Source: Stomatobaculum longum
GTDB taxonomy: Bacteria > Bacillota > Clostridia > Lachnospirales > Lachnospiraceae
Length of the DNA stretch: 64,000 nucleotides
Assembly: GCA_000242235.1 (NCBI GenBank)
Contig: JH590861.1
Coordinates: forward strand, 204,692-268,691
Reading direction: 5' to 3'
The notes under the pieces are model-generated. The model had not been told where the DNA came from. It made no database searches and was given only the letters and a program-made list of their open reading frames with translations. Below, in pieces: positions 50,101 through 58,900 of the stretch. The first letter of the stretch is position 1. Each line of letters begins with the position of its first letter. A program made the position numbers and the translations under genes.

Positions 50101-52133
50101 ATGCGACACCGGCCGGACACTCGGCGAGCAATCCGAATGCAGGGGTTACGGGGTATACGGTTGAGACGCCGAATTACGCACTCGCAGCGCCGACCCGGGC
50201 GGGGTATCCCTTTGAGGGCTGGTTTACCGACGCCGCCCTGACTGTTCCGGCGCCTACAGTGATTGATACAACGCAGGGCGACACGAATCCGACCGACTAT
50301 TATGCGAAGTGGGGCGCTGCGCTCCCGTATGCGATTGACTATCGTCTGAACGATGATGCACCGGCAGGGCATGCTGCGCGCAATTCCGCGTCGAATCCGA
50401 ACGGCTTCCGGGTCACGGATCCGGACATCTCTCTGCAGGCACCGGTTCGGACAGGTTATGTCTTTGAAGGCTGGTACAGAGACCCTGGTTTTACGACTTC
50501 AATCCGGACCATTCACCCTGTCAGCGCGCAGGACCATACGGTTTATGCAAAATGGAGCAATCCGATACGCTATACGGTACAGTGGGATTTGAATGACGGG
50601 ACACTGTCCGGACCTCCGGCGGTGAATCCGAATGAAGGGATCACAGGATATACGGTGGAAGATGCGGATTTTGTGATGCAGTCGGCAAGCAGACCGGGTT
50701 ATGCTTTTGAGGGCTGGTACGACAATGCCGCACTGCTCGGTGCGCCGGTCACAACGCTCCGCACCATGGACGCAGAGAACAAGCATTATTACGCGAAGTG
50801 GAGCGCACCGCTGCAATATCCGGTGCGGTATGAGCTGAATGATTCCGCAACGAATCCGGCAATCGTCCCGGCGAGTAATCTGCTGCGCTATAGCATAGAG
50901 ACCAATGAGGGAGGCGCAATTCAACTGAGTCCGGCTTTCCGTAGGGGCTATGATTTCCTTGGCTGGTACGATAATGCCGCTTTTGCGGGCGGGTCGGTCA
51001 CAGATTTCCCGGCAACGGACGCAACGCCGAAGACTTACTATGCGAAGTGGCAGATCAAATCATATCGGTTGCAGTATCATCTGAACGGCGGTAGCGGCAG
51101 TCATATGCCAATCAATCCGGCAGTCAATCCCGACAGGTATACGATTGAGGGGGAGGTGCCTCTTGTGCCGCCGCAGCGACAGGGGTATACCGGCATTTGG
51201 GTTGAGAACGGACAGACCGTCACAAATATTCCGGCGGGGAGCACGGGAGACAGAACGCTGACTGCCGTCTGGACACTGAATCGGTATCCGCTTCACTATG
51301 AGCTCGGCGAGACGGTAAACAGTCGTGTGGAGGGACTTCCTGCGTTGCCGCAGTCCTATACTGCGGAAGATGCCGACATCACCTTGCCTACGCCGTATCG
51401 CATCGGGTACACATTCTTACGCTGGGAGAAGAGCGGCGCCCCCGGAGTCGCGGACAATCGGATTCAAGCGAGCAGCGCTGGAGAGCTGACCTTCCGTGCG
51501 ATTTGGGAACCAATACGCTATCGCATCCGTTACGATACGGCGGGCGGCGTGAACAACACGCAAAATCCGACCGAGTTTACCATCGAAGATGAAATTTCTC
51601 CTTATGGTTCGGTGAAGCAGGGCATGCGCTTTTGGACTTGGCAGCTTGTCGGCGGAAAATTTATTCACACAATACCGGCGGGAACGACACACGATATCGC
51701 TCTGGTGGCGCGCTATCAGAAGGAACAGGAGAGCGACAATATCGGTGGCGGGAACAGTAGCGGCAACGGCGGAAGGCAGAGGCAGGCTTTGCCGAACGGA
51801 GCTGTGAACGAAGAAACGCGGGAGCAGAAAACAGGGAGTGCAGGGAGCGAGGACGGCGAGAGGATAGAGCCGGTGCCGCAGAAGAGGGCGGATGCGCGGG
51901 CAGAGGTACTGCATGAAAGTGTCTCTCCGGAACATGGGGAGAGAAGCACAAAACTCGTGGCTGCAACAGAATCTTTCGAGCAGCATAGGCACGCCCGACT
52001 GCCGAAAACCGGAGAGATGCCGTTCCGAATTCCCATGGCCTTCCCTTTGTTTGTTTTTTTGCTTGCAAGCAATCTGAGTTATGTCTTGCACGCGATTCGT
52101 GTTTTTGGAAAAAAGAAGGCGGAATGGTTCTGA
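47148..52133 (+). CDS. LPKTG wall-anchored adhesin, paralogue of the first, with 9 InlB-type repeats
   Basis: 1661 residues with the same layout as its neighbour. Signal peptide ends LPVYAA; a ZU5-like region carries LDGVAIEASAPAGVLPEGA; the C-type lectin-like domain has E551-P552-N553 and W579-N580-D581. InlB-type repeats run from residue 811 to about 1525, then a polar linker leads to LPKTGEMPF, a hydrophobic stretch and KKKAEWF. Identity to the first adhesin is high in the first 800 residues and the last three repeats, but the DNA has diverged at many third positions, so the duplication is old. Five repeats are missing relative to the first. ATG follows GGAGAGGAGACGAG. No clear terminator follows. 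Confidence 0.92.
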   Translation: MKTRIHRSKCILCILTALLSAAMVVWNVSAALPVYAAPAIEDFRENAELINDLVLPAAVQKKSRNRNASPSEATAVKEQQALFAGAAGWGTPSSATKILRTELDGVAIEASAPAGVLPEGAMLRARRLTEEEEREVLTRISVHADTEGKAVTTQFLCDLTVFNAAGKVVQPDSSRGKLVVSFRNVGIVAADLTEMGADQAQNTDAAVSVLHIDETNNKVDTLREGLDANLPVLQVAAEHFSPFAVVNYRPATTPTLGVEFKMLDYDNDNRLDYRLKDVTVLDTAGNGISSMSIQVDSGYIDSIPDYAPGADSHDYKLFTDINANHLFYQIIFPTPLTPAEAKTFLENKLHFHLASQGANQQLTISLGNGPSRFPQNATIKLTKATIPNPMPGDSAEHYYMYVEPQPKRLISWAESYNLAKQTYLDGMQGYLVTVTSAAEDNILNQVTATNIGAWSGGARFEGINDSDSVPNWTDNLAPGRTAGSVFANQSLSGSTGSGAHRRFRWQNGPETGIEYYEQGNGGSTPTGNGHALNTPYGIYSHFEPTGGMTYEPNSSGGMHGGPYVSGYESVMQVHNAGHWNDLHNVSEYTGGGLDVKGFYIEFSGYKRTGSTSEQVVPLHTASTVYAERNGQRYYFQTADEAVTWAGQNGNAPLTLIGDTTLTGDIPANVSLDLNGHTLTVPAGSSVVNHGSIDASNPASQLYIQGSYGGFRNMGSGSVTRQLTVRMNDRTVTATEPLTWSTADATVTGLLGNDRVRALTVNFDNSSTADVHPTLPVSAENSTDFDNGSAGSTAIGTYTVTYLPGTVTRNPHQYTVKFLANTPAGQTVTGIMPDQHMVGNASADLQNRFAVNGYTFSGWTGSDGQTYADGATPSLLSRENGAVVTMTANWTKNTYTIRYTDNVHPVSRTAPGTNPNTVSSYEVTDTDINLAPMVWQGYTFDGWYEDPAFTVAPVTRLITNHAPAGNRHYYAKWTQKRYALTYHLNDATPAGHSASNPNAGVTGYTVETPNYALAAPTRAGYPFEGWFTDAALTVPAPTVIDTTQGDTNPTDYYAKWGAALPYAIDYRLNDDAPAGHAARNSASNPNGFRVTDPDISLQAPVRTGYVFEGWYRDPGFTTSIRTIHPVSAQDHTVYAKWSNPIRYTVQWDLNDGTLSGPPAVNPNEGITGYTVEDADFVMQSASRPGYAFEGWYDNAALLGAPVTTLRTMDAENKHYYAKWSAPLQYPVRYELNDSATNPAIVPASNLLRYSIETNEGGAIQLSPAFRRGYDFLGWYDNAAFAGGSVTDFPATDATPKTYYAKWQIKSYRLQYHLNGGSGSHMPINPAVNPDRYTIEGEVPLVPPQRQGYTGIWVENGQTVTNIPAGSTGDRTLTAVWTLNRYPLHYELGETVNSRVEGLPALPQSYTAEDADITLPTPYRIGYTFLRWEKSGAPGVADNRIQASSAGELTFRAIWEPIRYRIRYDTAGGVNNTQNPTEFTIEDEISPYGSVKQGMRFWTWQLVGGKFIHTIPAGTTHDIALVARYQKEQESDNIGGGNSSGNGGRQRQALPNGAVNEETREQKTGSAGSEDGERIEPVPQKRADARAEVLHESVSPEHGERSTKLVAATESFEQHRHARLPKTGEMPFRIPMAFPLFVFLLASNLSYVLHAIRVFGKKKAEWF

Positions 52134-52266
52134 TTGTTTGGACAAATCGACATATTTCGGCAGGGCTTGGGAAAGAGCTGTGAATTCCTCACAAAGCCGA
52201 GAGAGAAAGTGTCGGGAAAGACAGCAAAACGCGGCAGAATGGTAAACGGGATAACAGGGGGGCAAG

Positions 52267-52295
52267 TTGACTTTTTTTTGCCCCGTTGCTATCAT
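52267..52295 (+). promoter_or_regulatory. Promoter of ilvN with an inverted repeat around the -35
   Basis: TTGACT, 17-base spacer, TATCAT. A perfect 7-base inverted repeat GGGGCAA (52259-52265) / TTGCCCC (52278-52284) encloses the -35 and could be an operator. The rest of the 190-base gap (52134-52323) shows nothing else. Confidence 0.65.
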
Positions 52296-52323
52296 ATTTC
52301 GCGTATACACGGAGGAAATGCAG

Positions 52324-52821
52324 ATGAGAGTCGTTTTTTCGCTTTTGATGGACAATACGCCCGGCGTTCTGAGCCGCATTGCGGGTCTGTTTACGCGGCG
52401 GGGTTATAATATCGAGAGCATTACGGCGGGCGTCACGGCAGATCCGCGCTACACAAGAATGACGGTAGTCTCGAACGGCGACGATGATGTACTGGAGCAG
52501 ATTGAGAAGCAGATTCGAAAGCTCGAGGATGTCAAGGATATCAAGCGGTTGCCGGAAGATAGAAGTGTTTACCGTGAGCTCATGATGGTCAAAATACGTG
52601 CGAATGCAGGACAGCGGGAATCTGTTCATGCGGTTGTGCAGATTTTTCGCGCGAGTATTGTGGATGTAGGCAAGAGCTCTCTCACGATACTGTTGACCGG
52701 AGATCAGAGCAAGCTGGACGCACTGCTCAAGCTACTGGAAGAGTATGAGATTCTGGAGCTTGCGAGAACAGGTATCACAGGACTTTCGCGCGGTGCGGAA
52801 GATGTGAGATATCTGCCGTAA
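52324..52821 (+). CDS. ilvN: Acetolactate synthase small (regulatory) subunit
   Basis: 165 residues. N-terminal ACT domain (VVFSLLMDNTPGVLSRIAGL, FTRRGYNIESITAG) senses valine; the C-terminal domain (DRSVYRELMMVKIRA onward) contacts the catalytic subunit. It sets feedback control of the first common step of branched-chain amino acid synthesis. ATG 52324 is 8 bases from GGAGG; the ATG at 52318 is too close. The large subunit gene ilvB is not next to it, so it must lie elsewhere. ilvC follows after 102 bases. Confidence 0.95.
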   Translation: MRVVFSLLMDNTPGVLSRIAGLFTRRGYNIESITAGVTADPRYTRMTVVSNGDDDVLEQIEKQIRKLEDVKDIKRLPEDRSVYRELMMVKIRANAGQRESVHAVVQIFRASIVDVGKSSLTILLTGDQSKLDALLKLLEEYEILELARTGITGLSRGAEDVRYLP

Positions 52822-52857
52822 ATTCGGTTATCAGAACTGGGTTCTTTCGCGGACTGA

Positions 52858-53946
<1,089 letters not shown>

Positions 53947-53961
53947 AACGGATTTTACAGA

Positions 53962-54000
53962 AAGGGCGATGGAAGCAGTGTTTCCGTCGCTCTTTTTTTT
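53962..54000 (+). terminator. Terminator of ilvC
   Basis: AGGGCGATGGAA / TTTCCGTCGCTCT stem with GCAGTG loop, then eight T. Confidence 0.9.
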
Positions 54001-54156
54001 GAACTGTATACATTTCTGGAAATGAATACATAATAAAGAAGAAATTTACAATTTGTTTACAGTTCGAGCGCGGTCATAGACTTCCCGTCATATTTAGAGT
54101 ATGCTTTCTTGCGGATATCTTAAGGATACGAGCAGAGACATTTCAGGAGTAAGGAC

Positions 54157-54730
54157 ATGAGAGATAGTATGGATTTGATGATCCAGTGCCTGGAAATCTT
54201 GAAGGAAGACAGCACCAGGCGGGGCTTGGAGCGCTTTTTGCGCACGGCAGCGCGCGGATTAAAACTTCCGGCACTGGCGATTCACCTGGAACAGGGAGAA
54301 CGGAGGCGACAGTTGAGCTGTCGGACTGCCGGAACGCGGGCGGTCAGGTTTGTGTTCCGCCTTCCGCTGGAGAGCCGCGGCGTAACGTTTGGGACTCTGG
54401 TCGTAGGTTGCGGTTCTCTGTTTCAGAATCTCCGTGTCCGAAAGAGTTGTCGTTCTCTGGCCCTCCTGCTCTCGACAGAGCTCGGTTACCGGAGAAGAGA
54501 AGAGAGGTTGCTACGCGCGGCGCAGGCCGATGCGTTCCTAAACATCAAGAACCGGAACGCAATGGAAGCACAACGAAGGGCACTGATGAAACGGAATGTG
54601 CCGCGTTCCGTCGGGGTGGTTTATCTCGACTTGAACGGACTAAAACAGACAAATGACCGGTACGGCCATAAGGCGGGCGATCATTTGTTGCAGCGGGCGG
54701 TGGATTTCTTTGCCGCTTATTTTCACGTGA
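54157..54730 (+). pseudogene. Truncated GGDEF (diguanylate cyclase) gene, 5' part
   Basis: The frame starting at 54157 (AGGAG before the ATG) codes for a helical and GAF-like N-terminal region (1-115). After it comes the first half of a GGDEF domain: DAFLNIKNRNAM, VYLDLNGLKQTNDRYGHKAGD and LLQRAVDFF. It breaks off before the GGDEF signature itself. The frame runs on to 54810 but the last 28 codons (from about VNIFSDRA) are out-of-frame reading of an unrelated LPXTG gene tail. The product, if made, cannot synthesise cyclic-di-GMP. The break lies at about 54715-54735. Confidence 0.75.
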
Positions 54731-54919
54731 ACATATTCTCCGACAGAGCGTCACAAGACAACTGTGGTCACAGGTACCTCGAAGAGAAGCAAGCGGGGCA
54801 AGCTGCCTAAGACCGGAGAGGTGCCGATTTCAAACCCGCTCCCGCAACTGGCAACGCTGACGCTTGCAGCTTATGCACTGCTTGCGGAAGAGAAGCGCAG
54901 ACGGGAACAGACAAAGTAA
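54731..54919 (+). pseudogene. C-terminal remnant of an LPKTG surface protein
   Basis: Open frame of 62 codons, shifted by one from the upstream GGDEF frame and lacking a start. It reads TSKRSKRGKLPKTGE, then a hydrophobic stretch (PQLATLTLAAYALLA) and EEKRRREQTK before TAA at 54917-54919. It is a complete sorting signal: motif, membrane helix, positive tail. The body of the gene is gone. A strong terminator at 54934 belongs to it. Confidence 0.8.
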
Positions 54920-54933
54920 CAAAATATCTCGGT

Positions 54934-54972
54934 CACAAAAAGAGGCACTGTTTCGACAGTGCCTCTTTTTGT
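54934..54972 (+). terminator. Terminator of the lost surface-protein gene
   Basis: CACAAAAAGAGGCACTGT-TTCG-ACAGTGCCTCTTTTTGTG, perfect 18-bp stem. Confidence 0.9.
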
Positions 54973-55142
54973 GAAGCTTTTGGCTTTAGCATGCTGAGCG
55001 TGGTTCGCTTGCAAAGCAAGTGAACCGTTGCGAAGCAAAAACCCACCCGCTATGCGGGTGGAGACAAATCGTTTAACAAAGAAATCACCTTTCCGTACAA
55101 TAGAGGTGTCCAAGCCACTACTGAGAAAGGAAAGGTGATTTC

Positions 55143-55617
55143 ATGCCAAAGGCTAATAGTGCTGCACATACCAAATGGCTGTGCAAGTACCATATCGTCT
55201 TTACACCAAAGTATAGACGAAAAATAATCTACAATCAATACAAGAAGGATTTGGCTCAAATCCTGCATGATCTTTGCGCATACAAAGGCGTAGAGATTAT
55301 AGAAGGACATTTGATGCCAGACCATGTGCACATGTTAGTGAGCATACCGCCGAAGATTAGTGTGTCGTCTTTCATGGGCTACCTGATAAGGGAAAAGCTC
55401 GCTGATGATGTTCGATCGGCATGCGAATCTGAAGTATAAGTTTGGGAACAGGCACTTTTGGGCAGAGGGATACTATGTAAGTACCGTGGGATTGAATGAT
55501 GCGACGGTAAGAAAGTATATCCAAGACCAAGAGAGAGCCGATATCCTCCAAGACAAGATGAGCGTGAAGGAGTACGAGGATCCGTTCGGGGCGAAGCCTG
55601 GAACGGATCAAAGGTAA
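55143..55617 (+). pseudogene. tnpA: IS200-type transposase TnpA, frameshifted
   Basis: First frame 55143-55439 encodes KWLCKYHIVFTPKYRRKIIY and the HUH-type GHLMPDHVHMLVSIPP, then goes wrong after SSFMGYL. The continuation in the +1 frame (from about 55390) reads MMFDRHANLKYKFG, then WAEGYYVSTVG with the catalytic Tyr, and ends at 55617. A net one-base shift near CTGATAAGGGAAAAG (55387-55401) breaks a normal 150-160 residue transposase. Either it is a pseudogene or a programmed frameshift; IS200 does not normally use one, so dead is more likely. Confidence 0.85.
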
Positions 55618-55680
55618 TTGAGCCAATAATTGCCCCTTTAGGGGCAGCCGGGTGATAAAAGCAAGGTGGCTTGAACGGAG

Positions 55681-55708
55681 CTCCCAGGAAGCTTTTGCTT
55701 CCTGGGAG
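55681..55708. other. Perfect hairpin CTCCCAGGAAGC-TTTT-GCTTCCTGGGAG
   Basis: 12-bp stem in the 3' part of the insertion sequence, followed by other hairpins (AGCCAGCG / CGCTGGCT; GCGGGCT / AGCCCGC). It probably insulates the element or belongs to its right end. The 55618-55943 gap contains these hairpins, the right end, and an AT-rich leader for the next gene. Confidence 0.65.
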
Positions 55709-55943
55709 GCACAAAGAGAAAGCCAGCGCCTTTAGACGCTGGCTAGTAACGCGGGCTTATAGCCCGCATCCCGAACCACCCGTTTTACGGGTGAGGGCGA
55801 TTGTGCTTTTTTGTATACTTGCTTCAAATCATTACTTTCGGTTGAAGAAAACGAAAAGAAAAGTTAAAATAATTTTAAAAATATATACATGAATGCAAGT
55901 CGTTTTCAGAGAGCTTTGCGTGTGATACAGGTGGGAGGTTTCC

Positions 55944-58900
55944 ATGTTGAAGGGATGTCGGAAGTTCGGAAGACGGGCCCTGGCCATTTTGACAGCGCTG
56001 GTCTTGACCCTCGAGGGAATGCCGTTACAAACGCTGGCAGCCGTTGGGAGAGACAGCTATATTCCCTTGGTTCGGAGTCAGGATGAGGACGAAGATGAGG
56101 ATTTTACCGAAGACGCAGAGCTACTGGATGACAGACCGCTTGGTGCGCGGATGCAGCTATTTTCCACGGGAGGCTTGCGTGCCTCCGGTTCAAATGCGTC
56201 TATGAGTAATGCGCTGTTTGGAAATAGGTTGCTCGCAACCCCCTACAGTGCGTTCCGACAGGCAGCGGGCGGTTATGCCCCGTGGACAGGGGCGGTAGAA
56301 GACGGCACCATCACAGCGGGAAATAATTACTTGAAGCTCGATCCCGCAAATGCGGTATTCCATACCCCAGCGGATTTTGTAATCGGCAAATTTAATTCGA
56401 GAACCTTCAGCGTGCAGTTCGCATTCCGTCCGAGTGAAATTTCGGACATAGTTCGCAATAACCTTGTCATGGAGCTCTGGATTCCGGCCGGCTTTGATCT
56501 GAGCGGGACGCCGAGCTTGACCGGAGTGAGCTTTTCTTCGCGGCGTCTTGCAGACGGAAGCTGGCTGCTGACCGCAAAACCGGATGCGACCACGGCAAGC
56601 GTCAGCGGACAGATTACGCTTGTCCAGGATGCAAATCGGCTGATTAAGGAGCTCCCGCTTTCGCAGGGGGAGTTTCCGTTCCGCATGCGCTTAATTAACA
56701 ACTACGGTTCTACGAATCCGGCACTGCCGCCTACCCTCTATACGGTGGACAGCGGTGATCACGATAAGACCGCAGACCTAACCCTGAATACACCGGCGGC
56801 AAATCCGACGATGACGTTCAGTAATCCCTCGGACAGCTATACCTTTATGCCTGGCGAAATCGGCGGTGTTTGGCAGGTTTCGGCTGCGAATCCCACGGGA
56901 GCCAAGGTCGGACGTCGCATGATTTCCATCAGCAACTATGAGACATCTGCGGCAGACGCCGCTTTGGCAGCACTGGGCACAGGAAACCTGATCGGAAACG
57001 GCTACAACGGCAACAACCCGGTCTGGTTGCGAAAGGGGCTTGAATTTAAGGTCCATAAGACTGAGGGCTATCTCGGCGAGAATGCGAAAATTCATATGAC
57101 GCTACCCGGCGAGGGCACGCAGTTTGAGCAGGGCGGAGTCGTGGTCTGGATGTACGAGACCGATGATGGCGTCAAGCTGCCTTGGACCAGACTCGGCAAC
57201 TATCAGGATGCGCCCACCCCGGCTACCCGGGATGTGGTCGTAAATCTGCGCCAGCTCTATCAGACCTTTAGCAGCAATAAGTATGCGGAGGCAGTCAGTG
57301 GCTCGGGACTCAGCTACATAGACCTCTTCCGAAAGCCCGGCACCTTCCACCTGAAGTATTATCCGCTGGTGTACTATAACCAGCTCTATCAGGGAGACTG
57401 GACCAACACCAGCTATACGGCTGCCGCAGGCTCCTACATTGAGTACGCGGACAACAGTGTGTATGGCGGAACCAGGCAGGACAGCGGTTCTCCGCTGCAG
57501 TTCCATTTCATTCAGGGAACAGATCCGGTTAAAATTAAAACCTCGAATGACACCTTGGATCTGACCTACGGCGGAGATTATTACCAGTATCCGCTGAATG
57601 CCGTACCGCAGTACAGTGCGATATCGCCGGAGTACATGGATTCCCAGGAAGTGAAGGCCGGATTCCGTTTTGACGACAGCAGCGATGCCTTCAAGATTCA
57701 GGATGATCTATCCATTACCTATGATTTCGAGGAAGCGCTCTCACCGATTTGGTTGAATCAGCTCGGTCTTGCGCCGGAATACGGCCTTGGCTACCGCCTC
57801 TATGTAAAGGACGCGCAGACCGGGCAGCTTGAAATTCGCACCTTAGTACCGGGTAATCTCTACCCGGGCTATACCCCGGAGACCATCCAATACGGCGGAC
57901 AGAGCGTCACCGAGACCGTCATCGACGGAAGCGGAATGGAGGATTATACCTTTACCGATGCGAATGTCGCTGGCAATAAGAAGTACATCGCTAGGGTGGA
58001 GGTCTTCAAAAAGGAGTATGAGTACAACCACCGTGGTAGCTTTACCTTCTGGAATGTATACAATGCCGGAAACAAAAAGAACTGGTTCACGTTCAAGCTG
58101 CGCGCCTATCATCATCGCCTCTCGGACGGCACGGACATTCCGGACAACTATGAGGCCAAGGTGCAGCGAAAAGTAGGCTCCCGACAGATTCTCGCAGAGA
58201 ACGGCGGACAGCCCTTCGAGCGGGAATTTAAAATCAGAACCCGCCATCTGACGGATGACATTCAGTCAAGAGCCGTGGGCGGCGGCTTGATGGAGGTAAA
58301 CCGCCATGCCGAGATCAACCGTCTTGGTGCCTATCGCATCATCAAGAATCCGCAGACCATGGACTACAATGTGGATGCAAACGGTGATGCGATTGCCTTC
58401 GGACAGCCGAATTACGATCCGGTGGTCGTGGAGATTGCGGGCGATGCCATCACCATCACGGAGTATCTCGAGAAGGCAGATTTGCGTCTCCTCGGTGTCT
58501 GGGACAGCGCGGGGAACTACCATGACCTGCAGCAGGCAGGCATCGATCCCGAACTGCCGGCGTTCCTAAAAGACGGTATCTCGATGTACTCGGATACCGC
58601 ATTGAGTGTCTTTTCGAATGCCAACGACAACGGAAACTTCGGTGGTAAGGTCTATGACTTAAACGCTGTTTGTCAGGCCCTCGGAACGCCCTATGCGACA
58701 AAGATTGTCATGGCGGCGGATCAGGTCAATGCCTTTAAGACCAGCATGAACGGCGGCTTTCAGGAGTACCGTTTCTTTTTGCAACGCGTCTATCCGGGGC
58801 ATTTGAACTATGACGCTGTGGTCGGAACAAACGGTTCGGCCGATCTGCCGAAGCAGCTTGACTTTACGAGCATGATCTATTGCCTCTACAGCGACTATAA

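Larger units (their letters stand above)
55002..55800 (+). mobile_element. IS200/IS605-type insertion sequence with ends formed by hairpins
   Basis: The left side has hairpins GGTTCGCTTGC / GCAAGTGAACC (55002-55026) and CCACCCGC-TAT-GCGGGTGG (55043-55061). The right side has GCGGGCT-TAT-AGCCCGC and, near 55777-55793, CACCCG-TTTTA-CGGGTG, an imperfect match to the left hairpin. Such subterminal hairpins, no terminal inverted repeats and a TnpA of the Y1 HUH family define IS200/IS605. The exact borders are uncertain by tens of bases. No tnpB is present, and the transposase is frameshifted. Confidence 0.75.

Noticed and set aside
55889-56086. 65-codon frame at the start of the giant gene
   Set aside because: It lies in another frame; the frame from 55944 has a ribosome site, signal peptide and remains open for 8 kb.
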